NCBI GenBank assembly: GCA_028023455.1
Contig: JAQFVV010000014.1
Location: 3,167,336 to 3,231,335, forward strand
Length of the DNA: 64,000 nt
Direction: 5' to 3'
From: Epiperipatus broadwayi
Lineage: Eukaryota; Onychophora; Udeonychophora; Euonychophora; Peripatidae
Shown here: positions 13,240 through 23,368 of the stretch, one piece after another
Position numbering within the stretch: position 1 is the first letter of the stretch
How the letters are laid out: every line of letters starts with the position of its first letter
Translations under genes and position numbers: made by a program
The notes under the pieces: model-generated
The model's database searches: none
What the model saw: only the letters and a program-made list of their open reading frames with translations
Told to the model about the DNA's origin: nothing

Positions 13240-16200
13240 TATTAGCATTTCCATTAGAGATTCTCCAGGGGATTAAACTTTAGATCCATCATGGATTCTC
13301 AATCAGGATGTTAGAACTTCTTACCAAGAAAGACAATGTATTCACATATTTTTAAATAATCAATTATTTTACATTAATAAAGTTATTTTTGAAATTATTA
13401 ACCTTACTGATTGCAAAAGTTGGGTGTTATGACTTGTTAATTGTCATTGCAAATGAAGTAATCAATGGAAATTGTTTTCTTTTCAAAATAAAAGGCCAGT
13501 TAGTTTCACTTTGGTGCAGTATTGATTCTTAGAATAAAAACTCTATCTCCTTTGTTTGTGCCAGTTAATACTTTGGCATCAATAAAATGTCTATAAAGAG
13601 TTTTCATTAGCAAACAAGTTCCGTTGCATAATCCTTTATTAGGATTTATCACAGTAGTACCAATTTTCAAATTTAATTAATGTGGTGGCATTTCAGAAAG
13701 TATTTGCACATGCAAAAATTCTGCTGAATAATTACAATTTCTTCATTATCAGAAACAATTGAAACAGCACTATAAAAAAGTTCTCATATTTTCAAGTAAT
13801 AGATTCAAAATTTCATTATTTAATTGTAACAAAATAATATTTTTACTGGTTAATATGATTTTTTGTGAAACTTCATCAATTTCATATGCCATTATTTGAT
13901 TTTCATATATTTCTGTAATAATAGATTGGTTACAAATCATATGAGAAGGAATTTCAATTAAATCATTATCTAAGCCTGCAATTGGATTGATTTTATCTTC
14001 TCCAATATTAAGTAACCATTGGTTAAAATTACTTTGAACTTCAGAGCACATATTTTCTAACAATTAAAGTTGTTTAAAATGACACCATAATGGACCTAAT
14101 GTAATACATGCTTCAATAACATTAGATCTATTTCTTCTAACAATTACCGATAATATTTGTAAAAAGTCTTCTCCAAGTAAAATAATTTTACCTCCAAATA
14201 GTTGTTGAATTGTCATAATCCTTTTATTAATTTATCAATATATTATAAAATATGATATGACGTCATTGTTGCTTCATCAATAATTATAAGTTTAACTTCA
14301 CGTAATGTTTGAACTTTAGCAGAATTTAATTGAATACACCAATGTTTCTAAACATGGAACTGGAATTTGTCATACATTATTTACGGTTTGCCCACTTTTT
14401 AATAAAGTAGCAGTGATTCCAATTGTATCATGACATAATACAATTTCACTACATTTTTTAAAAACACATTAATGTATTATATAAGTAAGTTTTACCTGAT
14501 CCACTTGGTCCATCTATATAAAAACATTTTTCTGTCATTTCAGGGTTGCAATTGCATTTACAATTTTATCTTTTCTTTGAAGTAAATTAAGAATTACAAT
14601 TTTTTAAATTTCTTCATATGCTTTAGTAGTATCATCAAATATTTGATTTTGTTGATTTTGAACAGTATTGCAATTGGAATGTTAAATGTTTGCAGTCTTA
14701 ATCCATGTCCTGCTAATATATCTTGAAAATCTAACAGTATTAGGTGTTGTGCAACTGAATTTGTGTATTCACAAAGATAATATCATTTAAAAATTTTTTC
14801 CATAAATATAAAGCATGTGTTGGAGTACAAAATATACAAATATAAAAAAATATTTCTCGCAATTGTATTGGCATTTTAGTAATAATAACCTCTTCTAAAC
14901 ACATTTTCCATTCAAGATCATCAGTTAATATTTGTCTTTGTTTTTCCACTTCTTTAAAGGTAGGATAAACAATTCATTCGTATGTTTTTAAATATTTAAC
15001 GCTTATTGCTCCTGTAACTTTTAACAAGAACAAAAGTAAACTGAAACATTCTATATCTTGTGGATTAACATTATATAATCAGGCAATTATTTTATTTCCT
15101 TCTCTCCATCTAGGTTTCCATTTTCTTTGTTTAAATACTTAATATAATGGAATATTTGTATATAAATTTTGTCTTAAAGTAGGTTCTTCAGTATTCAGTT
15201 TAAACTATGCTATTAATGTGATATTTCATTGAGCAGCCTTTTCAATTATATTGTAGTCATCATCTGAATTAAAATACACCATTTGATTAAATGATAGATA
15301 AACATAAAGTAGAATAATGCTGTGCAATCTATCATGCATAACATATTCACAATGTTGCCATATTTTTTCTGGAGCCACTAACATATTGTGAATCTACAAA
15401 ACGGACTTCATCATGTACCATTTCATTCTGATGATCATGATTTTCATGACTTATTACATTTGCAGAATCATATCCTTTGTAAATATATTTATAAAGATAC
15501 TTAACTGCTTTAACTGAAATACAGACTTCAACATTAATATGTGCATTATATTTTAGTAATAAAATTGAATTATAAGTTACCAAGTAGCAATTATTAATAG
15601 GTTGTTTATTTATAAAAGTGCACAATTATTCCAAACATCAATATAATGGATATCTATTCTTATTAAACTGAGCACCTGATTGAAATGATTTTGGAAAACC
15701 CTTTGTACATTATCCATTTTCCAGACAATGTGCTTGAGAATTAAATGTTCTACATGATTTATGTATTATTGTGCGAGTAACAATATCATATAATTGCAGA
15801 TGTGATGTGGAATTTAGAATTTTATCACTATTTTTTCTATATATTTGACTACTTTCGCAAAATTTTTCAGCTTCTTATAATATTAATAACATGTACTCAT
15901 GAGATAAATCCTCATTTTTGAAATTCAATTGTGTATACCAATGCTAAAACTTTACCAAACAGTTTACCAGGTGTAATATCTTCTAGCAATGCATTTAACT
16001 GTATTTTAAAAACTCAAGCTACTAAATCAGGTTTATCAGATTAATTTTGTCTTGGTAATAAATTTAATTGTATTTCAGGCCATTTTCCATTGCAAGTAAA
16101 ATACAGAAAACATCTGATTTTCCAAATTTTGTAACAATAGCCATTGCATTGTTATAATGTTGTCACATATTTCTGGGTGAGCCTTGAAATGATGATGGTA

Positions 16201-16960
16201 ATCTAACCACCTTCCTATTTGTTTTCTTGTAATAATATTTTCAGCAATATAATCCATTAATACAGTGTAACTTCCAACACAGAGTTTTCCTTGTTGATGT
16301 TTAATAAAATTTAAATTATTTGCCTCAACCTGTAAATATGATTGAACAATCCACTGTTGAGTGAGTTTTCTTCCATTTAAAATCAAATTAAAAACACCTT
16401 GATGAATAGATGTCTGTGTTACTTTAAATTGCAACACCGATATCTTATTTCATGCACAAATTCCAGCACCAGAATATACTTCATCTGTAAAAACTGGATT
16501 CCAACCTAATTCTGCATTAAGATAAAAAAAATTGAATACGTCATTAAATCTAAATTTGGGTTGAGTATGTTAATATTTATAAATGACTGATGATTGTTGC
16601 GTGGATAAATTCAAATATCATGCTGAAATGGTGGTTCACCTTCATCATTTTGAAATACCATTGCTACTTCATTAGCAGTTGGTAAATTTTATTGACAATT
16701 ATTACTATCACAATATCTTTGCAAATCCATATAAATTGTTGGCATAGTTAATTTTGTTGCTTCATCAAATCCATGATTGTCTCTTTCTTTTCACTTAATA
16801 TTTTATAAGTCACAGCAAATGGATTTAATTCCATCATTTCTTGTAATTCTTGCATTATGTGTAGTAAGCAATCATCATTTTGAGAACTATTTAATCTTTG
16901 TTGTAAATGCTTCTATGCTATCCAATACATATAATTGTGTATAAAGTATCTCATAAAGTA
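13240..16960 (-). pseudogene. Helitron Rep/helicase pseudogene
   Basis: On the minus strand the pieces follow Helitron RepHel order. First is the N-terminal segment with 'NDEGEPPF' and 'NPNLDLMTY' (about 16.67-16.53 kb). The Helitron-like N domain (16437-16075) follows, then 'GKLFGKVLALVYTIEFQK' upstream of the rolling-circle Rep motif (about 15.97-15.88 kb), then 'CTKGFPKSFQSG' and 'KYNAHINVEVCISVKAVKYL' (about 15.7-15.47 kb). Next comes the pre-helicase segment (14949-14740). A Pif1-type helicase ends the series, with Walker A GPSGSGKT (about 14.5 kb), Walker B IIIDEAT (about 14.26 kb), motif III GGKIILLGEDF (about 14.18 kb) and a C-terminal 'GTNKGDRVFILRI' (about 13.55 kb). Stops and frameshifts separate the pieces, and the HUH region reads ISHEYML rather than LPHAH, so it is dead. 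Helitron ends (5' TC, 3' hairpin-CTRR) were not located. Confidence 0.85.
13770..14330 (-). pseudogene. Helitron Pif1 helicase core, best-preserved part
   Basis: This sub-segment of the Helitron relic carries Walker B (IIIDEAT near 14265) and the GGKIILLGEDF motif near 14180. The 97-residue open stretch 14063-13770 includes 'QWLLNIGEDKINP' and 'IEIPSHMI', which match the linker before the helicase C-terminal motifs in Helitron proteins. A stop near 14066 and shifts around 14220 break it. Pif1-family helicases unwind DNA 5' to 3', and in Helitrons this domain is fused to the Rep nuclease. Confidence 0.8.
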
Positions 16961-16999
16961 GCTGCTTTAAGAAATTATTGTTGTAGGAATAAGAAATTA

Positions 17000-17735
17000 A
17001 ATAATTCTAGTGGGGTAGCCTTGTTTTAGAAAGGTCAAATTTTATAAAGATTATTTGAGTGTTGGCAAATTTGTAAGGATGTAAAGAATAAAAAAAAACA
17101 TGATTTTATTTCTTTGCCATTTAAATTGTCTTCTTATAAAATTGTATGTAAAAATAGTGATTTGTTTGGAAATAAGAAAATTGCTTGGAAAAGAGATATT
17201 ACTTTGAATAATTTATTAAATACTACAAAGAAAATTTTTGATAGGAAGATTATTCCTGGTTCAGTATATTTTATCCCTTGTTTTGTAAGAAAGTTTATAT
17301 AGGTCAGAGTAGTTTGAGCTTAAATGAAAAAATAAAGGTACATAAAAGTAGGGTTAGAAATAAATATCTTAATTTTGCTTTGTATGTCCTTGAAAAAGAT
17401 GCAGGTCACACTATTAATTTTGATGAAGCTAATGTTGTCTTCTTTGAGAGAAATTAAAAAAAAAAGAATAAAAGAATCTTTATTGTTGAGAATGTACTAT
17501 TCTGAAGCAATTAACTTATTTAAAAGTTATTTTAATTTTAAGGGTGGATGGGGAGTAAATGGAATTGTGGGTTATGTTTAATATAAATATGGTGTTGTTT
17601 TGTAGTTCTTTACACTTGAGAAGTCTGCTTGTAGCAGTGAAACCATTGGTTGTGTTTTTAATTTTATTTCTTGGCTAGTCTGATTGAGTTTTGGATTTGG
17701 GGTAATTTTAATTTATATATATATATATGTCATGT
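17000..17735 (+). pseudogene. Penelope-like element (PLE) 3' fragment with GIY-YIG endonuclease remnant
   Basis: Frames at 17114-17302 and 17303-17580 together follow the C-terminal PLE layout. 'NKKIAWKRDITLNNLL' is the end of the reverse transcriptase region. 'GSVYFIPC' is the GIY strand, and 'YVGQSSLSLNEKIKVHKS' is the YIG strand plus the Arg/Lys-His helix. 'DAGHTINFDEANVVFFE' and a terminal 'KESLLLRMYY' follow. Frameshifts lie near 17290 and 17450. The 3' UTR (17590-17735) is shared with 52256-52390 and holds a hammerhead-like core. PLEs are RT elements whose GIY-YIG domain nicks the target. The N-terminal RT core is missing. It abuts the Helitron start, so one probably truncated the other. 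Confidence 0.75.
17610..17655 (+). ncRNA. Hammerhead-like core in PLE 3' end (copy 1)
   Basis: CTTGAGA (close to CTGANGA) at 17615 is followed by CTGC and GCAG arms (17625-17628 and 17633-17636, loop TTGT), then TGAAAC ending near 17642. The homologous site at 52.3 kb reads CTGAGA with the same CTGC/GCAG stem and GAAA. This fits a decayed type I hammerhead as described for PLEs, but stem I and stem III are not convincing here. Confidence 0.4.
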
Positions 17736-17759
17736 TGTTGATGTCTTTGTGCATTGCAA

Positions 17760-18600
17760 AATACAATTAACCACATGCTCAGAGGTTTGAACACAAATTC
17801 AGACTTCAAATGAACAGTTGAGCTGGAAGATAATAATCTAATTCAATATTTGGATTTTAAATTAAAGTGGACACATAATGCACTCCAATAAAAATGATTA
17901 TAACACCCCCCCATGTCAGAGGATACATAGATATCAAATCTAAAATATCAACTTCTCATAAATTAAGGGTGCTTAAAAACTTTTTACACTGCAATTATTA
18001 CCTAGAAATGATAGATCTGAGAACATTCAACATCATGTGCTGACTTGATAAAAGCAGGTTATTGTAGAAAGCACATACATAGATATTTAGAGCAATTCAG
18101 AAACAAAATTCCTAACAAAACTTATGATGGTAGAAATAATAAAAGCTGGATTGCTCTGCATATCTGGCTAATAAAATAGCCCAAACATGCTTGGACAAAT
18201 TTGGTGTCAGATTCAGAACTACCACAAATCTAAACAAGCTCATTAACAATACAAAGAACAACATTTTAATACTGAACTATCTAATGTGGTCTATGATGTA
18301 AGCTGCAGCCAAAAAATTTGTCCTTATGCATATTATGGAAAAACTAGGTCAAATCTTAGAACCAAGATGACTCAACATTCATTAATGTAAGATTAAGTAT
18401 GAAACATCTAATTCAAACATCTTTCTCAATTATGGAAGAGAACATGGCCATAGCTGTGATATGAGTGCTGTTAGAGTTGTATTTGAAGAGAGAAATGATC
18501 GCAAACACAAAATAAATAAGGCATGGTTCATTACACAAAATGAAAATGTAATGAACCACCCAAAAAAGTAATAGTTAATGTTCTCAGCAGACTGACTATG
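17760..18600 (+). pseudogene. Second Penelope-like element fragment (RT C-terminus + GIY-YIG)
   Basis: Pieces in shifting frames match PLE order. 'YLDFKLKWTHNAL' lies near 17.86 kb, and 'HVRGYIDIKSKISTSH' (PLE: HP...K..V/I) near 17.92 kb. 'LANKIAQTCLDKFGVRF' with 'TTTNLNKLINNTKN' lies near 18.17-18.26 kb. 'VVYDVSC..CPYAYYGKTR' with 'NLRTKMTQH' is the GIY-YIG domain with its catalytic Arg/Lys-His segment (18.29-18.38 kb). 'HGHSCDMSAVRVVFEE' and 'KINKAWFI' (18.45-18.53 kb) complete the C-terminus. Stops and frameshifts are frequent. It differs from the fragment at 17.0 kb and is closer to the one at 23.4-25.8 kb, so two PLE lineages lie side by side in the same orientation. Confidence 0.75.
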
Positions 18601-19640
18601 AATATGTTGTGAAAATGTCTAAAGTATACTTGGTACAATAATAGTATTAAAAATTTTATATTTAAATTCTGTGAGTATTATTTTACATTAATATACTTAT
18701 TAATATTTCATAAAATATTTTGAATATGTATTATGTAAGCGCATATCAATTTTTATAAAATCAAAGAACTAAAAATATTTATGTATATATATTTAAACCC
18801 AAAATTTTATTTATATGTTAGCACAAACATATGCTTGCACATACATATTAAATGATTTTATTTTTTAAATTCCATGAAAGTTGATATGTGTATATATAAT
18901 ATGTTTTTAAAAATATTTTACAAATAATAAATATATGTGTATACTAGAGATATATAAAATGTAAAAAAATGTAATGTAATTTTTTTTTTTTTCAGATGTG
19001 AAGAAAACTACAAGGTAACTGAAACTATTATGGTGAAGTTAAATAAAGCTTAGTAAAAAATGCCTTAGGAGGAATATGATTTTTTAAAGAATTAACATTA
19101 CTATCACTTTCAAACAAAAATGAAAGCAACAGTGATATACAAGCTTACTGAAGTTGTATGCTTCGTTCTTATTTATTCAATAGCATTTGTGATAGTTTTA
19201 TTTCAAAAATGTTATAATTAACTAATAATCATATTTTTTTTGTTTATTCACACACACACAAAAAATGAATTAAATAAGTGTGCAAGTGTATATTGCATTT
19301 ATGTTTTACTGATGTTTTGTTTATAATTTTAATTTTAAAGTAAACATTTAAAAACCATTTTGTTATATATTTACAATTAAACTCCAGGTATATGAAGAAT
19401 ACCTGTATTTCAAATATTACACATTAAGCCTGCATCCTGCCTATTCCTCTTTTACGTATTAAAATGGATAAGTTCCTATACATGAGGGATGAGAGTGACT
19501 TGAGGTCAACATGGGCATAACAACAATATTGGCTTCAGCATGGGATTTGGACATTCTATCATCAGATTTTTAATGGTATGGATGGCTGAAGAGTTGGAGG
19601 TTGGAGTAGATTGAAGCATGTCCATTAAAGTATAAATATT
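18600..19640. other. AT-rich non-coding stretch
   Basis: No coding or structural family is recognised. It contains poly(T) at 18979 and a short CA run at 19249. Confidence 0.5.
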
Positions 19641-19649
19641 TGCTATCTT

Positions 19650-19855
19650 AATATAAACTGAGCATAGATTATATATATATATATATGTGTGGGAGATGAA
19701 TCTGGACCAACTGATGAGTGCTGGTTCAGCACAAAATACGTATATTGGTGATTATTTATCTTTTCTACATGTGTGGTCATCTGTATCAGTGGTATGAGAA
19801 AGTGTGGATAGTTGAAAGGTGCTTGGAAGTCTATGTTCAAATCTTCTATATTTAT
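19650..19855. repeat. Family A repeat, right-arm-only copy 3
   Basis: A single arm of family A runs from an AT microsatellite (19668-19687) through 'GTGTGGGAGATGAATCTGG' to 'CTTGGAAGTCTATGTTCAAA'. The other arm is absent, so this copy is not a hairpin. It contains the best stem II and stem I of any hammerhead copy in the window. Confidence 0.75.
19695..19760 (+). ncRNA. Hammerhead ribozyme motif, nearly complete (family A copy 3)
   Basis: Stem I ACCAA (19706-19710) pairs with TTGGT (19745-19749). An outer AATC (19699-19702) pairs with GATT (19750-19753) across a 3-nt bulge. CTGATGA is at 19711-19717. Stem II GTGCTG (19718-19723) pairs perfectly with CAGCAC (19727-19732), loop GTT. The next box is AAAA (19733-19736) where GAAA is required, a G12A change. 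Stem III is the self-complementary ATACGTAT (19736-19743), followed by the cleavage-site A at 19744. This is the type I layout with a mini stem III. G12A is known to kill catalysis in hammerheads, so this copy is probably inactive. Confidence 0.75.
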
Positions 19856-20429
19856 TTAATGCAAATTAAAATTTTATAGCATTAAAATGTTTTCCATGTG
19901 TACTGCAAATAGAGATGAAAAAATAATTGGTTACTGTAAAAATAAATTCCAAGGATCATATTTTAAGAAGCTGTGAATTATTTATTATTCATTTTTATTA
20001 AAGTGATGGACGAGGTTCAGAAATGATTTCCTATAGTTATATTCACCTTTTTTGAAATAATGGAAACCATCATAAAATGATTCTTTCATAAATATTTTAT
20101 TATAATTGTATAATATAAATCCTACATGGATTATTACTATAATGTATATTATACTGAATTTCAAAAGTACTAGTTAAAATAAACTTAACACTCATTCACT
20201 TTATTACATATGAATAAAAAACTCAAATGATAAAATAATGAAATTGTTATTTTTTATACTGGTATTTGATCTTAGATTTATGTATCCATTAGATAATGAT
20301 TATATTTTAATATTTTTCAGGTAACCAATAATAGTTAACCTTTTTTGTCAATACTTTCTTATTTTGCTTGAAAGCATATTTTCTTATACTTCTACTTTGT
20401 CTTGTATAGGCTTAACACCTGCATTTATA

Positions 20430-20590
20430 TGTATAATATATGCTGGATTCAAACTCAGACTTTCACATGACCCACAACTCTCAGTGCCATCTTATATTGC
20501 TGACCCACCTGATCCCACACATTTATCTTTTCAACATGTGTGTGATCAAGTGGGTCAGCAATATAAGATGGCACTGAGAATAATTAATAA
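20430..20590. repeat. Family A-like hairpin with 29-bp perfect arms
   Basis: Starts with the A-family head 'GGATTCAAACTCAGACTTTC', then forms a perfect inverted repeat: 20480-20508 (CTCAGTGCC...GACCCAC) against 20550-20578. The loop holds 'CACACATTTATC' and 'AACATGTGTGTG'. The ribozyme segment is absent, so this looks like a deletion derivative in which the arms were extended from a different internal part. Confidence 0.7.
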
Positions 20591-20699
20591 TTCAATTTTA
20601 TGTGTGTACATAAATAAATCTGCCCTTAATAAACTTTACAAAATGTATATTTTGTCTTACACCACTGTCATGTCATGACCAGTGAATATGCAATAGTTT

Positions 20700-22120
20700 T
20701 AATTTAAACATTATGATATATAGATATGCATATTATAACTTATAATCTAACTCTTTAATAATTTTCATTAACCCTATTCTGAATTTTAAATTTGTTAATA
20801 ATTGTGTGTTAGGGAAGATAATAGAAGTTATTAATTGTTCTTGTAATTAACTTCATTCTTACAAGAAATTTTGCATTAGAAAATTAAAATGTATTTTAAA
20901 GTAAAAAAGCAAATATTTAAAAAGTGTGTTTAAAGTTTATATTAAAAATTAATTTAATCTCAGTGGATGTTTTCGTTAACAGTCATGTATTACATTAGCT
21001 CAGAAAAGAATGAAATTATTTATAGTTGATTTACAAAAGAATTATATAAATAAAACTTTCAATTTATATGTATAGATACAGTAGTCAAGAATGAGTTGTG
21101 GATACATTTAAATAATATTACTCTACCGTTAATTTCAAAATTTTTTGAAAAGAATAATAAGGCTTAGTAAATATTCAAAAATCAAAAAAGTGATAATATG
21201 GTTTATATTTTCTTACTAATATTCTACTGCATGTAAGTAAATTGAGATCGAAATTATGAGAAAATGATCAGCTTACATGTGACCCAGCTAGACATTTATG
21301 AAAATTCACATTAAAATGTCTAATAGTAATATTTATTAAGGCTATAACCTTAAGACTATGTTCCTGAAAAACGACAGACACCTCTATGTAGAAAAATTAA
21401 TTTTATTTAATAACATTCACAATACTAGTAACTCATCAATTAATTCTAAACACCATTATCACAACAATTCGCAAATCAGATTCTTAATAAAATCATGTAA
21501 ACTTGAAAATAATGCTTACTTTCTTGTATTAACATCATTTCATTGGTCAGATAAAAAATACCATCTTCATCTGAATTGCATGTAGTAAAATGATAAATAA
21601 ACTAAATCATCAGTCAGTATGAAACTTATATTAGCAGCAATTTTTGAAGTTAGTAATTAAACCAGCTTATGGTATCAAATAATAAACCACATAAAATTAA
21701 GACCATGTATAAATCATGGCTATTAAATAAATAAGTTTAAAATATATAAACTTATTCATGAAATAAGTAACTCCAGCATATTATTTCAACAATTCCAAGT
21801 CAGATTTTCAAAGATGCATTAATAAACTTACAAATAACACCTAATCCTTATATTAACTGACATCATGTAAAACTACAAAAAACAACAACTGAATAATGCC
21901 TTGCTTTATAAACAATAGTAAGATGATCCAAGGAATTAATAAATCTGTCTAATTTGGACAGCTATTTTTGAAAACATTATTGTTTAACATTAATGTTTCT
22001 AAAACAGTCAATTTGTTCATGGAATAAAAAATATTTATTTTCCCCCATATGGAATAGAAATGCTTTATAGTACCTAATTCAGTTACTAAAAGACATTTAC
22101 AGATCAAGTATTTCCAATGT
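20700..22120. other. AT-rich non-coding stretch
   Basis: No domain or repeat family recognised. The ORF at 21358-21585 has no motif and unremarkable composition. Confidence 0.5.
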
Positions 22121-22130
22121 CCTGTGTAAT

Positions 22131-22212
22131 TTGGTGCAATGATAGAATGTCAAACTTTAGAGCTAAATATCCTGTCATTTCAGGTGTTCAAACTGATGCA
22201 CTTGTAAGCAAA
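22131..22212 (+). repeat. tRNA-derived SINE fragment
   Basis: 'GGTGCAATGATAGAATGTCA' and 'AGAGCTAAATATCC' match the 5' half of the SINE family seen at 51.0 and 55.7 kb. Only about 80 bp survive, directly upstream of a family A element. Confidence 0.4.
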
Positions 22213-22227
22213 TATTTTGTTATATTA

Positions 22228-22680
22228 TAATTTAAATACAAGTATATTGTCTCTAAAGCCATCAAAACATCACATGGTCACCATTCCATATGCTTTTACA
22301 TGCTGTAATAAGAGTACTAAACTCTCCATACAACAGTGCTACCAAGTGCAAGCTTTTGCAATCAGTAGATGCAAGAAAGTTTGTGTATGAAATTTCTATA
22401 TAGTGCCTACTCATCCAGCATTCCCAGTTTAATTTCTAGCTTGGGGATGTTGGATGAGCAGGCATTACATAGGGATTTTGTGCACAAATTTTCATGTATT
22501 CATTGATTACAAAGGTTTGCACTTGGTGGCATTACTGTATGGAGAGTTTGGTATTCTTATATTGTCTATACTAAACTTAATGTATCAGAATTTCAAGCTC
22601 TCTACAGTTATTTTATTCCATCTCATGCAACTGTTACACATGACCACATACATTAAATTTGGTATTAAAAAGAATATGAA
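22228..22680. repeat. Family A repeat, left-arm copy 4, split by a B insertion
   Basis: The A-family lead sequence 'TTTAAATACAAG' (22231) continues after the B element as 'ATACTAAACTTAATGTATCAG' (22568), then 'TTTCAAGCTCTCTACAGTT' and 'ACACATGACCACATACAT' (near 22630-22652). The right arm and ribozyme are missing. Confidence 0.65.
22253..22557. mobile_element. B-family palindromic element with 10-bp target duplication
   Basis: Flanked by identical TATATTGTCT at 22243-22252 and 22558-22567. Removing the 305-bp insert plus one duplication restores a continuous family A sequence. Internally it is an inverted repeat. 'CTCCATACAACAGTGCTACC' with 'AAGTGCAAGC' on the left faces 'GTTTGCACTTGGTGGCATTA' with 'CTGTATGGAGAG' on the right, centred near 22432. 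The left end carries about 50 extra bases not mirrored on the right. No ORF, so it is non-autonomous. The transposase class is not clear. Confidence 0.7.
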
Positions 22681-23368
22681 TTATTGACAGATCTGGGCAT
22701 GGATTGAGGATTTTAAGTTCCAGAGATTATATCACTTAACCAAGACACATGGCAACTCATTAATAATTAAGCTTCACATAATTATATATTAAATTTTTAT
22801 ATTATAATATTAATATCGTCTATGTTCTTTATTACTTTTACAATGCTTTTTTTCAACCTAATAAGACAGTTTTGATTGAATGGCTCCAGAATTGATTAAG
22901 CAAAGTAATACTGCTTCTAATGCAATGATTCTAATTATATGAGTTCTGAAGAAGCTTGCTGGGTCACTCTAAACTGTCATATTAGGTTGTAAAAAAAGCA
23001 TTGTATACTTAGAACTTATAATAAATGGCACCAGAATTGATCAAACCAAGTAGTATTGTTTCTAATGCAATGATTCTAATTACATAAATTGTGAAGAAGA
23101 TTACTGGTGCAATTGAAACTGTCATATTAGTTTGTAAAAAAAAAAACATTGTAAAAGTAATAAAGAACATAGATGATATTAATATTATATGGATTTGGCA
23201 ATGTAATAGGAAAGATAAAGTTATAATACTTCATAATTAATACAATACACTTTAATGTATAAAGGCAAAATTACTAAATTCTAAATTTTAATATTGGCTA
23301 AGCACTTTCAGAGTCTATTTACTCCATATTCATAGCTTTAATATTTTTTAAACTTATTGTATGCAAAT

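Noticed and set aside
18570-18625. Hammerhead at the end of the second PLE fragment
   Set aside because: CTGACTATGA...GAAAA has a one-base longer core box and no pairing stem II.
20364-20678. 104-aa ORF over a hairpin
   Set aside because: It reads straight through both arms of a perfect inverted repeat. A repeat artefact.
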